A DNA stretch of 43,185 nucleotides from Clostridium sp. CAG:465 (GTDB lineage Bacteria > Bacillota > Clostridia > TANB77 > CAG-465), in contig FR891279.1 in the NCBI GenBank assembly GCA_000433755.1, positions 1 to 43,185 on the forward strand, given 5' to 3'. The notes beneath the pieces are model-generated. The model was not told the DNA's origin. It saw only the letters and a list, made by a program, of their open reading frames with translations, and did not search any database. Of the stretch, positions 9,028 to 17,189 are shown piece after piece. The position numbers and the translations under genes were made by a program. Each line of letters begins with the position of its first letter. Within the stretch, counting starts at the first letter, position 1.

Positions 9028-9567
9028 TTATAAACTAACTGTACCATTACCATCATTATTTTGACTTTCACTTAATTTATATGAATCCTTTATAGCATCC
9101 TCAATCTTTTCGTCAAGTACATCATGTGACATTCCTTCTGATAATACCATTTCACTTATAAGAATGTCTTTTGCTGTAGATAACATTTTTTTCTCACCAA
9201 TTGAAAGACCTCTTTCCATATGTCTATGTGAAAGATCTCTTACAACTTCAGCGACTTCTAAAATATCTCCAGATTTTATCTTTTCAACATTCATGTTGTA
9301 TCTTTTACTCCAGTTTACATCATGAACATAGTTATCTTGTGGTTTTTCAAGTACATCGAATACTTCATCTGAGATACTTTTGCTTGATACTTCTCTTACT
9401 CCAATATCATCAGCTTTATCTGTTGGAACCATAAGTTTCATACCACCGATTGGCATACGAATGATATAATAATCTTTCTCGTCTCCTAGCATTTCTTTTT
9501 GCTCAATAGCCTCAATAGTTCCAGCACCATGCATTGGATATACTATTTTGTCTCCTACTTTAAACAC
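9028..9567 (-). CDS. carD: CarD/CdnL family RNA polymerase-binding transcription regulator
   Basis: CarD-type proteins bind the RNA polymerase beta subunit and stabilise open complexes at many promoters, including rRNA promoters. The N-terminal Tudor-like RNAP-interaction domain is clear (VGDKIVYPMHGAGTIEAIE, residues 3-21), and the rest is the helical DNA-contacting domain. The start is GTG 9567: GGAGGG sits eight bases upstream, and the family begins exactly there. The 34 extra upstream codons lie over the promoter. The product is 179 aa. It is transcribed alone, next to the radA-disA operon. Confidence 0.92.
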   Translation of the reverse strand: MFKVGDKIVYPMHGAGTIEAIEQKEMLGDEKDYYIIRMPIGGMKLMVPTDKADDIGVREVSSKSISDEVFDVLEKPQDNYVHDVNWSKRYNMNVEKIKSGDILEVAEVVRDLSHRHMERGLSIGEKKMLSTAKDILISEMVLSEGMSHDVLDEKIEDAIKDSYKLSESQNNDGNGTVSL

Positions 9568-9609
9568 AATACATCCCTCCTTGCAAGATATAACTTTAAG
9601 TACATCTAT

Positions 9610-9638
9610 ATTATACCATAATTTAAGCAAAAAGTAAA
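9610..9638 (-). promoter_or_regulatory. Promoter of carD
   Basis: TTTACT (9633-9638), 17-base spacer ending TGG, and TATAAT (9610-9615): an extended -10 promoter. Confidence 0.7.
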
Positions 9639-9709
9639 GAAAATTTAGATAAAATAAATTTAAATTCATACTAAATTATGTAAACATTGCTGTTTGATAT
9701 ACTTTAAAA

Positions 9710-10771
9710 CTATATATTGTAAGATTTTAATATATACTGTTCTTGTAACCTCTTTAAAGACTGATTAATTATTCTTGCTCTTATCTCACCTATACCCTCT
9801 ACGTCGTCTAATTCATCAATAGAAGCAGAACAAATATGTTGTAATGATCCAAATGCTTCAACAGTTTTCTCAATTATAGATGAAGGCATTTTAGGAACTT
9901 TAGAAAGTATTCTATATCCTTTTGGAGAAACATTAGTATCTAATATATCAGATGAAACTTCATATCCAAGTAATTTAACTATTTTTTCTGAAACTATCAA
10001 ATTTTTCTTATCTATCTTCCTTATTTCCTCTAAAATACTTTGAGTTGATATTTCTTTGTTTATGTTATAATCTTGAATAATCAATTTTTCTTCATCCTCA
10101 ACATTAGCCATAAGTTCCTCAAGTTGCATATTAACAATTCTTCCCTCATCACCAAGTTCAATTATACTTCTTTTTACATCTGTCTCCATTCTCATTATTA
10201 TTTCGCTTCTATAAATACAATTTATTACAGTATCTAGTGTTACTATATCGTCAAATTCATGTTCACTTAAAATACTAAGCATATTGTCAAAAACAGTTTT
10301 ATATTTTTCAAGAGCTTGTAGAGTTTGATTTGCACGCATAAGTACTGATTGTGTATCATTTATTACATATCTAAAATTTCCTTTAAAAAGAGTAATTATC
10401 CCCCTTCTCTCAGAAATACTAATAACAAGTTCACCAGATTGTTTTGCAACACGTTCTGCTGTTTTATGCCTTGTACCAGTTTCTCGAGTTGATATACTAA
10501 AATCCGGATTTAATTGAACATTAGCCCTTATTATTCTTTTTAAATCACTACTTAATATTATTGCACCATCCATTTTGGCAAGCTCATAAATATTAGTTGA
10601 TGTAAATTCTTCATCTATTTTAAATCCACCATCAGCTATTTTTAATATATCCTCACTATCAGATACTACAATTAAAGCACCTGTTTTGGCTTTTAATATA
10701 TTTTCTAATCCTTCCCTTAATTCAGTTCCTGGTGCAACTAATTTCAGTATTTCTAATATTTTATCATTCAT
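9710..10771 (-). CDS. disA: DNA integrity scanning diadenylate cyclase DisA
   Basis: DisA scans DNA and synthesises cyclic di-AMP from two ATP. The N-terminal DAC domain shows the catalytic motifs DGA (in KMDGAIIL) and GTRHKTAER. A helical spine follows, and a C-terminal helix-hairpin-helix domain (about residues 290-340, with DELDDVEGIGEIRA) binds branched DNA. I chose ATG 10771 because GGGTGATG, formed at the radA stop, gives a Shine-Dalgarno, and the family starts with MNDKILEIL. GTG 10780 and ATG 10777 are alternatives. It starts five bases after the radA stop, so damage sensing and recombination are translated together. Confidence 0.95.
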   Translation of the reverse strand: MNDKILEILKLVAPGTELREGLENILKAKTGALIVVSDSEDILKIADGGFKIDEEFTSTNIYELAKMDGAIILSSDLKRIIRANVQLNPDFSISTRETGTRHKTAERVAKQSGELVISISERRGIITLFKGNFRYVINDTQSVLMRANQTLQALEKYKTVFDNMLSILSEHEFDDIVTLDTVINCIYRSEIIMRMETDVKRSIIELGDEGRIVNMQLEELMANVEDEEKLIIQDYNINKEISTQSILEEIRKIDKKNLIVSEKIVKLLGYEVSSDILDTNVSPKGYRILSKVPKMPSSIIEKTVEAFGSLQHICSASIDELDDVEGIGEIRARIINQSLKRLQEQYILKSYNI

Positions 10772-10776
10772 AAACA

Positions 10777-12162
10777 TCACCCATTTACTACATAACTTAT
10801 TGCTTCATCAATTGTATTTATTCCAATAAGTTTTATATTTATATCTTTTATACTTTCCTTAAGTCTTTCAACTTGTCTTTTGCTTGCATATATTTTCTCA
10901 TATCCCATTTTTTCTATTTCTTTTACTCTTTTTTCAAAGTTATTTATACTTCTTATTTCTCCTGTAAGTCCAAGTTCACCTATAAATACAGTCTTAGGAT
11001 TAATAACTTTATTTTTGTAATTGGAAACAATTGCCATAGCCACAGCTAAATCTACCGCAGGTTCATCAACTCTAATACCACCAATTACATTTACATATAT
11101 ATCTTGTGTTCCAAGACCAATATTACATCTTTTTTCAAGTACAGCAAGAATCATGTTTAGCCTATTTAAGTCTATTCCATTTGCTACTCTTCTTGGATTG
11201 TTATAATAAGAATGTGAAGTTAAGGCCTGTATTTCTAAAAGTATAGTAGATGTTCCCTCAACTGTAGCAACTATAGCCGTTCCTGGTAAATTATTTTTTT
11301 CATCAGATAAAAATAATTCTGAAATGTTTGTAACTTCAACCATTCCAACATCTTGCATATCAAATATTCCAATTTCATTAGTTGAACCAAATCTATTTTT
11401 TACACTTCTAATTATTCTATGTGTAAAAAATCTTTCACCCTCAATATATAACACTGTATCTACCATATGTTCAAGTATTCTAGGTCCCGCTATGACACCA
11501 TCTTTGGTTACATGACCTATAACAATAACTGTAATATTTTTTCTTTTTGCAAGATACATCATTCTTGCTGTTACCTCTTTTACCTGAGAAATACTTCCAG
11601 GTACTGACGAAATATCTTCATCATACATAGTCTGTATAGAATCTATAATACAAAATTTCGGTTCTGTTTCTTCTATTTTATTTTCTATTTGTGATATGTC
11701 TGTTTCACTTAAAAATAATATATTATCAGATGATACCTTAAGCCTATCTGCTCTTAGTTTAACTTGTGTTTCTGACTCTTCTCCTGAAACATAAAGTACT
11801 TTTCCATGATTACTTAATTTATTACATACCTGCATGATTAAAGTAGATTTACCAATTCCAGGTTCTCCTCCAATCAATGTAAGTGAGCCTTCTACTATTC
11901 CTCCACCAAAAACACGATTTAATTCTGCATAACCAGTATCTAGTCTTATACTTTTATTTATTATAATATCATTTAATTTTTTAACTTCTGATTTATTATT
12001 AAAAGTGTTTGAAAATCCTTTAGAAGATGACTTTGATTTACTTTGTTTATTAATTTTCTCTTCTACAAAACTATTCCAGCTATTACATCCTGGACATTTT
12101 CCAAGCCACTTTGCAGATTCATACCCACATTCTTTACAAAAAAATACTGTATTTGTAGCCAT
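10777..12162 (-). CDS. radA: DNA repair protein RadA
   Basis: RadA is a RecA-like branch-migration helicase. The 461-aa protein has the N-terminal zinc finger (CKECGYESAKWLGKCPGC), Walker A GGEPGIGKST, the RadA-specific KNRFG motif (in VKNRFGSTNEIG), and a C-terminal Lon-like domain (GGIRVDEPAVDLAVAMAIVS) without proteolytic function. A strong AAGGAG site precedes the ATG. It lies between an MBL-fold gene 12 bases upstream and disA downstream. RadA-DisA pairing is conserved in Firmicutes, and RadA is reported to inhibit DisA in Bacillus. Confidence 0.96.
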   Translation of the reverse strand: MATNTVFFCKECGYESAKWLGKCPGCNSWNSFVEEKINKQSKSKSSSKGFSNTFNNKSEVKKLNDIIINKSIRLDTGYAELNRVFGGGIVEGSLTLIGGEPGIGKSTLIMQVCNKLSNHGKVLYVSGEESETQVKLRADRLKVSSDNILFLSETDISQIENKIEETEPKFCIIDSIQTMYDEDISSVPGSISQVKEVTARMMYLAKRKNITVIVIGHVTKDGVIAGPRILEHMVDTVLYIEGERFFTHRIIRSVKNRFGSTNEIGIFDMQDVGMVEVTNISELFLSDEKNNLPGTAIVATVEGTSTILLEIQALTSHSYYNNPRRVANGIDLNRLNMILAVLEKRCNIGLGTQDIYVNVIGGIRVDEPAVDLAVAMAIVSNYKNKVINPKTVFIGELGLTGEIRSINNFEKRVKEIEKMGYEKIYASKRQVERLKESIKDINIKLIGINTIDEAISYVVNG

Positions 12163-12174
12163 TTTTTCTCCTTT

Positions 12175-12801
12175 TTATTTATTAAATATTAAACATTCAA
12201 TTTTTGTATCAAGTAATTTGGCAAATTCAATACCATCTTCTTTTTTACCAACAATTGTTCCATAATGAATAGGTATTACATACTTTGGTTTAATACTATT
12301 AGTATAGTCTGCTGCCTCTTTATAATCCATAGTATAAGTTCCACCAATTGGAACAAATAGCACATCACATTTTATATTTTGTATATCCTCATTTGCATCA
12401 GTATCTCCTGTTATATAATACTTAACACCATTTATTTTTATTAAATATCCAACCCAGCCATATTCCTTTTTATGGTATTCCTTATTAACATTATACGCTG
12501 GTATAACTTGTACCTCTATTTTATTAAATCTATACATTTCATCTGGTGCAACAGTAACTATTCTTTTTTCATCTACACCAATTTCAAGTAATTTTTTCTT
12601 ACAATCTGGTGTAACAAAAAATATTGTATCTTCATTTCTTACTTTCTCGATATCCTCTATTGAAAAGTGGTCATAGTGTGAGTGTGTTATAAACAAATAC
12701 TTTGCATTATGCGTCTCATTTTCAATTTTATATGGATCAATATATATATTATCATACAACACAATTGATGCATGATATAAGACTTTTACATTTTTTAACA
12801 T
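12175..12801 (-). CDS. MBL-fold metal-dependent hydrolase
   Basis: This 208-aa metallo-beta-lactamase-fold protein contains THSHYDHFS (the HxHxDH metal motif, about residues 38-43), a later ITGDTDANED that supplies an aspartate ligand, and VIPIHYGTIV with the last histidine. It resembles the UlaG/UPF0173 group of cytoplasmic hydrolases, whose substrates are mostly unknown. It has a GGGAGG ribosome binding site and is first in the operon with radA and disA. A function in DNA repair or nucleotide turnover would be speculation. Confidence 0.82.
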   Translation of the reverse strand: MLKNVKVLYHASIVLYDNIYIDPYKIENETHNAKYLFITHSHYDHFSIEDIEKVRNEDTIFFVTPDCKKKLLEIGVDEKRIVTVAPDEMYRFNKIEVQVIPAYNVNKEYHKKEYGWVGYLIKINGVKYYITGDTDANEDIQNIKCDVLFVPIGGTYTMDYKEAADYTNSIKPKYVIPIHYGTIVGKKEDGIEFAKLLDTKIECLIFNK

Positions 12802-12873
12802 TTAATCCTCCCAAATATAATTAATATTATATTATTTAATCATTTCTTAAAATGTATTTTTTCACACTCTTTT

Positions 12874-12882
12874 ATTATACCA
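12874..12882 (-). promoter_or_regulatory. Extended -10 element before MBL-radA-disA
   Basis: On minus, TGG followed by TATAAT (12874-12879) gives an extended -10. No good -35 is seen at the expected spacing. Confidence 0.45.
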
Positions 12883-12904
12883 TATTAATTTACGAAAATA
12901 TAGA

Positions 12905-12948
12905 AAAAATAGTGAATTAGAAAAAATATTTTCTAACTCACTATTTAT
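12905..12948 (-). terminator. Terminator of the coaC-coaB-aldolase operon
   Basis: On minus, AAATAGTGAGTTAGAAAA pairs with TTTTCTAATTCACTATTT and continues into Ts. It sits between the aldolase-like stop and the next operon. Confidence 0.75.
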
Positions 12949-12949
12949 T

Positions 12950-14092
12950 TTATATAAATTTCTTTACATACATATTTTCTGGTAATTTTCTTCCAATAAT
13001 ATTAATATTTTTTAACTGATTTGGATGTTTACTCATCATAATACTTCCATGACCAATTAAATTAATTAAATAAAAATCCTTATTGAAGTCATTACCATAA
13101 TACTCATGTATTATTTCAACAACTTCACCAATTTCTTCTATTGCTCCACAAGGCACAGAAATCTTGGTAAATGGCGCGCCATCTATATAGCAATGAGAAT
13201 GTATCATATAATTTATATTTGGAAGCTTTTGATACAGTCTTACTTGAATTGGAGTGTCAACAGATGGTTTATTGTTTCCACAATAATATAATTTATCATT
13301 TTCTAAATATACTGGAACAAACTCATCAATTCCAATATATTCCTTATTAACATTCCTTTTACTTACAAAGATGTACTTTCCTTGTCTGAAAGATGGAAAA
13401 CCTTTAGGACATCTAAATGATGCATTTCCTAAAAATCTTTTAACATCTTTCGTTCCAAACATAGATTTAGCAAATTTTGATGCATATTCTCTTACAATAT
13501 TAAAGAATTCTTTTTTAATTGGAACAACAGGATTATTTGATGAGCAATACATTTCTTCTTTAAACATATTAAAAAAATGTGCCAAAGTTCCAGCATTTTC
13601 TTCAGTTGAAATGGTAGATTGCCTTGTAATACTTTTTATAAAATGCAGCCTACTTAACATTTCTTTCGAACATTCCTTAATATTTGTTCCCTCATACCAT
13701 ACATTACCAAGTGGATCAAACAATCTCATATTATACAATTGGCCAGCTTTAGTAAACTCTATGGCAAGGTTTGACTTTAAAGCAAGCGATCTTTGTAGTA
13801 AATCTTCAAAAGAATATTTATTATCAATATTCCTTTTTGAAGAAACAAGCATTGTCTTGTAATTTATTTCTTTAACATTTCTAATTTTAGGTAAATCATT
13901 AGAAACATTAGCCCACCAAATTACAATATCGTAATTGATACAAGATTCCAATATTTTGCTTAAATTATTATAATTTCCGCCATTATATACATCGGCATTT
14001 GGTAAATAATTTGCAAAACTTTCAACGATTTTAGAACGTCTTCCACCTGTTAAATCCCAATTTCCACCTACAAATAAAATCTTATTTTCCAT
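12950..14092 (-). CDS. Class II aldolase/adducin-domain protein with an unrecognised N-terminal domain
   Basis: The C-terminal half of this 380-aa protein (about 215-375) fits the class II aldolase/adducin fold: LGNASFRCP for the GN-S segment, KPSVDTPIQVRLYQ, the metal pair in MIHSHCY, and a later LIGHGSIMMS histidine. The first ~190 residues start with ILFVGGNWDLTGGRRSKIVE, look like an alpha/beta nucleotide-binding-type domain, and match nothing I can name. The start lies inside coaB (11-base overlap) with AGGAG upstream, so it is translationally coupled to coaB. Sugar-phosphate aldol cleavage or dehydration is the family chemistry. The substrate is unknown. Confidence 0.72.
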   Translation of the reverse strand: MENKILFVGGNWDLTGGRRSKIVESFANYLPNADVYNGGNYNNLSKILESCINYDIVIWWANVSNDLPKIRNVKEINYKTMLVSSKRNIDNKYSFEDLLQRSLALKSNLAIEFTKAGQLYNMRLFDPLGNVWYEGTNIKECSKEMLSRLHFIKSITRQSTISTEENAGTLAHFFNMFKEEMYCSSNNPVVPIKKEFFNIVREYASKFAKSMFGTKDVKRFLGNASFRCPKGFPSFRQGKYIFVSKRNVNKEYIGIDEFVPVYLENDKLYYCGNNKPSVDTPIQVRLYQKLPNINYMIHSHCYIDGAPFTKISVPCGAIEEIGEVVEIIHEYYGNDFNKDFYLINLIGHGSIMMSKHPNQLKNINIIGRKLPENMYVKKFI

Positions 14093-14801
14093 AACTGAGT
14101 CTCCTAACTATATATTCTGCTATTTTTATTTTTCCATGTGCCTCTTCAACATTATTATCATTATCGATAATATATGCAATGTGCTCTCCATTTCTTATAG
14201 ATGATAAATCATTAGCAACAACTAGATCACATCTATTTTTATCTCTTAATTTTTTTGCCGTGTTAATTAGTTCTAACTTTGATACTCCATCTAACAACTT
14301 AAATCCAACTAAATAAGTAGATGGACTTAAATTTTTTATTATGGATATTATTTTAGGAGTAGGTTTAAGAACAACAACTAAATTATCCTCATACGAGGAA
14401 ATCTTGTTTCCTTTGATTGCCTCAATGTTTTCAAAAGCTTCATCTATATTATTTGATTTTGTAATACTTTCCTTTATATTACTTAAATTTGTAACAAAAT
14501 CAGTCATATAATCAGAAACAGCCATAGAATGTATAAAATAATTAATTTCATTACTAAGTAACAAATCTTCCAAAGTATTTTTTAAATCAAGAGTTCCCTC
14601 TACTTCAAGTACATGAACTCTATCATCAGATGGCCTTAATGAATTTTTTGAGCATACGTAATATATTAGTATATCATTCCGCTCTTTTAACAAACAATCA
14701 GCAATTAACTTTCCTAATTTTCCGCTGGATGAATTAGTTATTTTTCTTACATTATCTATTCTTTCACTAGTTCCTCCAGCAGTTATAATGAATTTTTTCA
14801 T
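14082..14801 (-). CDS. coaB: Phosphopantothenate-cysteine ligase, stand-alone CoaB
   Basis: CoaB condenses 4'-phosphopantothenate with cysteine in coenzyme A synthesis. The 239-aa protein starts with ITAGGTSERIDNVRKITN and SSSGKLG, as in the stand-alone streptococcal type. It has KISSYEDNLVVVLKPTPKII with the conserved lysine, YLVGFKLL and LVVANDL. Most bacteria fuse CoaB to CoaC, but here the two are separate, adjacent genes with one base between coaC stop and coaB start. That layout is known from streptococci and enterococci. Confidence 0.9.
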   Translation of the reverse strand: MKKFIITAGGTSERIDNVRKITNSSSGKLGKLIADCLLKERNDILIYYVCSKNSLRPSDDRVHVLEVEGTLDLKNTLEDLLLSNEINYFIHSMAVSDYMTDFVTNLSNIKESITKSNNIDEAFENIEAIKGNKISSYEDNLVVVLKPTPKIISIIKNLSPSTYLVGFKLLDGVSKLELINTAKKLRDKNRCDLVVANDLSSIRNGEHIAYIIDNDNNVEEAHGKIKIAEYIVRRLSYGK

Positions 14802-14802
14802 C

Positions 14803-15354
14803 TCAGTCTTTCTCCTTTAATAAATTTTTTACAAATTCTATTATTACCTCATTTTTTGGAAGTTTTCCCTTTGCCTCATAACCACAAGCTAGATGGCCAA
14901 CAGCTGGTTCAATAATTTCATACCCGTATGATTTTAATTTTTTCAAGTTATTTTGTACAATTGGATTTTCATACATTCCATTGTTCATAGCGGGTGCAAA
15001 AACTACTGGTGCCTTAGTAGCCATAATGGTCGTTGAAAGCATATCATCAGCTATGCCATTTGCGACTTTTCCTATTATATTAGCTGTAGCGGGGACTACC
15101 AAAAATAAATCAGCTTTTTTAGCTAAGCTAATATGTTTTACATCCATATGATCTGGTCTATCAAACATATCAACTATTACTTTATTTCCCGACAAAGTTT
15201 CCAATGTTAAAGGAGTAATAAATTCGCAAGCGTTTTTTGTCATAATTACGTCTACATTTGCTCCTTGACTTTTTAAGAAACTAACTATGCCACATGATTT
15301 ATATGCAGCAATTCCCCCAGCTATTCCTACAACAACATTTAAATTATTAAACAT
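14803..15354 (-). CDS. coaC: Phosphopantothenoylcysteine decarboxylase, stand-alone CoaC
   Basis: CoaC is an FMN enzyme that decarboxylates phosphopantothenoylcysteine. Visible signatures are VVGIAGGIAAYKS for FMN binding, the catalytic histidine in VKHISLAKKAD, PAMNNGMYENP for substrate, and the cysteine loop LACGYEAKGKLP. From ATG 15354 it is 183 aa, normal for the single-domain form. AAAGGG nine bases upstream supports this start over TTG 15372 or ATG 15363. It is first in the operon and faces a LysR regulator across 89 bases. Confidence 0.92.
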   Translation of the reverse strand: MFNNLNVVVGIAGGIAAYKSCGIVSFLKSQGANVDVIMTKNACEFITPLTLETLSGNKVIVDMFDRPDHMDVKHISLAKKADLFLVVPATANIIGKVANGIADDMLSTTIMATKAPVVFAPAMNNGMYENPIVQNNLKKLKSYGYEIIEPAVGHLACGYEAKGKLPKNEVIIEFVKNLLKEKD

Positions 15355-15376
15355 ATTATTCATCCCTTTCAACGTT

Positions 15377-15405
15377 ATTTTACACCATTTCTATTGATAA
15401 GTAAA
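15377..15405 (-). promoter_or_regulatory. Promoter of coaC-coaB-aldolase operon
   Basis: On minus: TTTACT (15400-15405), 17-base spacer, TAAAAT (15377-15382). Its -35 abuts the -35 of the divergent lysR promoter, so the two compete for the same stretch. Confidence 0.6.
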
Positions 15406-15423
15406 ATATATTTATGTTATAAT
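15394..15423 (+). promoter_or_regulatory. Promoter of the LysR-family gene
   Basis: TTGATA (15394-15399), 18-base spacer, TATAAT (15418-15423). It interleaves with the divergent coaC promoter, the usual arrangement for a LysR-type regulator and its target. Confidence 0.65.
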
Positions 15424-15443
15424 GTATATAAGGAGGAGTTATA

Positions 15444-16328
15444 ATGAATGTAGATTTAGAATTATATAGAGTTTTTTATACAGTTGCTAAAAATAAACAT
15501 ATGACTAAAGCTAGTGAGGAATTGCATATATCACAACCAGCAATTAGTCAATCAATAAAGAAATTAGAGGTACAACTTGGTGGAACTTTATTTATTAGAA
15601 GTAATAAAGGAATGGAATTAACAAGTGAAGGAAAAATGTTCTATAACTACATAAAATCTGCACTTGAATTAATAAATAATGCAGAAAATGAGTTTACATC
15701 ATTTAAAGATCTTTCAAAAGGAAAAATAAATATCGGTGCATCAACTACATTAACGAAAATTGTGATAATGGATGCAATAAAAAAATTTCATATTGATTAT
15801 CCGAATATAGAAATAAATATTAAAAATAATTTAACCCATGACCTTATTATAGATTTACAAAGAGGAAAATTGGATTTTGTTATATATAATGAAGGAGACG
15901 TCAAAGAAAAAAACATTATAACTGAGAAAATAAAAGGACTTAGACATGGCTTTGTATATAATGAAAATTATTTTAAAGATAATATTAAAAATCTAGAAGA
16001 CCTAAACAATTATCCTCTAATACTTCAAAATAAGGAATCAAATAGTAGAAAGTTTTTAGACTTTTTTACATTAAAAAATAATGTGTCTTTAGTTGCTAAA
16101 ACAGAAGTTGTAAGCCAAGATTTAATTTTAGAATTTACTAATGCAGGATTTGGTATTGGTTTTGGAATACTGGAACTAGCACATAAAAATTTTCCTAATC
16201 TAAAAGAATTAAGTATTAATAAAATTATTCCAACATCAAATGTATACCTAGCTAAAAACAAAACAATTAGTTTACCTTTTGCAAGTAAAAAATTATTAGA
16301 ATATATAAATATGGCTAATTTATTATAA
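15444..16328 (+). CDS. LysR-family transcriptional regulator
   Basis: The 294-aa protein has the N-terminal winged helix-turn-helix (MTKASEELHISQPAISQSIKKLE, about 19-41, split here by the reader as helix 2 and the recognition helix) and a C-terminal periplasmic-binding-protein-like effector domain (about 90-290). A GGAGG site precedes the ATG. It is divergent from coaC-coaB-aldolase with interleaved promoters, so those genes and its own promoter are the likely targets. The effector is unknown; a pathway metabolite of the aldolase-like protein is one guess. Confidence 0.92.
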   Translation: MNVDLELYRVFYTVAKNKHMTKASEELHISQPAISQSIKKLEVQLGGTLFIRSNKGMELTSEGKMFYNYIKSALELINNAENEFTSFKDLSKGKINIGASTTLTKIVIMDAIKKFHIDYPNIEINIKNNLTHDLIIDLQRGKLDFVIYNEGDVKEKNIITEKIKGLRHGFVYNENYFKDNIKNLEDLNNYPLILQNKESNSRKFLDFFTLKNNVSLVAKTEVVSQDLILEFTNAGFGIGFGILELAHKNFPNLKELSINKIIPTSNVYLAKNKTISLPFASKKLLEYINMANLL

Positions 16329-16365
16329 CTTTAAATCTATTTTTATACTAAATTTTATAGATAAA

Positions 16366-16405
16366 AAAGGAACATGTGTCACATATGAAAACCTCATGTT
16401 CCTTT
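16366..16405 (+). terminator. Terminator of the LysR-family gene
   Basis: AAAGGAACATG pairs with CATGTTCCTTT across an 18-base loop, with A/T-rich flanks, about 40 bases past the stop. Confidence 0.65.
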
Positions 16406-16423
16406 AATTATATATTAGAACAA

Positions 16424-16560
16424 AAGTGACTTCGTCACTCCACCACTAACTACTTTTTGTAGTTAGTGGTATTTTTAAAGATGTTGTATTTAAGTTTCCA
16501 CCTATCTCTAGGCCACTCTTTTCTTTAACGGTCGTTGTTCTAGGCCTCTATCCATCGCAA
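16424..16560 (-). mobile_element. Hairpin-rich remnant resembling an IS200/IS605 end
   Basis: Two stem-loops lie close together: GTGAC-TTC-GTCAC (16426-16438) and CCACTAACTAC / GTAGTTAGTGG (16444-16470). On minus they follow a short reading frame ending at 16508 (IAMDRGLEQRPLKKRVA, then stop) that could be a transposase C terminus. Subterminal hairpins after a TnpB-like tail are the layout of IS200/IS605 right ends. The tail is too short to assign with certainty. The rest of the 441-base gap 16329-16769 holds only the lysR terminator and AT-rich sequence. Confidence 0.4.
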
Positions 16561-16769
16561 TTTTCGACAAGAAATATATGATATGTTAATTTATATATTT
16601 TTTAAAAAACATACTCTGTATGTTCTATTACTATACTATAAAAATTTTGGCATGGTAATTTCAATATGACTTTCCTATTATATAAAAAAATCTTAAAGCT
16701 GAATTTATATGTACAATAAATACATTTTTTCAATTTAAAATTATCTGTTAGAACAAACAGATAAACCAT

Positions 16770-17125
16770 TGGTGGAGGCGATGGGAATTGAACCCATGTC
16801 CGAGCACCTTTCATATAACTTTCTACGAGTGTAGTAAATACTTAATTCTTGCTACCTATCCCAAGTATTTACAAAAAGGATAAGCAGTGTAGTCTTAAAA
16901 TACCCTCTAACCCTAGACTAAAGATTAGATTTGTAAGCTAGATAGTTTGATGCCTTTATACTGCCCTCTAGCAAAGCTGTACAAGACATAGCCGCAACTT
17001 AGGCAGCTAATGCTAATTCATTTCTATCAGCGTTTAAATTTATTTCCCGATGATTAAAGTGGCCAACGGGAGTCCACTACTCGCTTATTATACTTCTTGC
17101 ATGTTCGTCGAAACCGAACGCCCCC
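16770..17125 (-). ncRNA. ssrA: Transfer-messenger RNA (tmRNA)
   Basis: tmRNA rescues stalled ribosomes and tags the nascent protein for degradation. The ends form a tRNA-Ala-like acceptor (5' GGGGGCG pairs with 3' CGCCTCC, then ACCA), with the T arm as GGGTTCAATTCCC. The mRNA-like part encodes a tag ending in LALAA and a TAA stop; read from GCT at 17034 it is ADRNELALAA. The length of 356 bases is normal for the one-piece form. The gene has its own promoter. A 70-codon reading frame across the 3' end is a shadow. Confidence 0.95.
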
Positions 17126-17137
17126 ATACATATATTT

Positions 17138-17166
17138 ATTATATCATTTTTTGTAACATGTGTAAA
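17138..17166 (-). promoter_or_regulatory. Promoter of ssrA
   Basis: On minus: TTTACA (17161-17166), 17-base spacer, TATAAT (17138-17143), with the -10 ending 12 bases before the mature 5' end. Confidence 0.75.
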
Positions 17167-17189
17167 TACATTTAAGAAAAATACAATAT

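Noticed and set aside
13371..13862. 163-codon plus-strand frame
   Set aside because: It is antisense to the aldolase-domain gene and has no domain or start signal.
16602..16814. 70-codon frame on minus
   Set aside because: It runs across the 3' end of tmRNA; the RNA explains the sequence.
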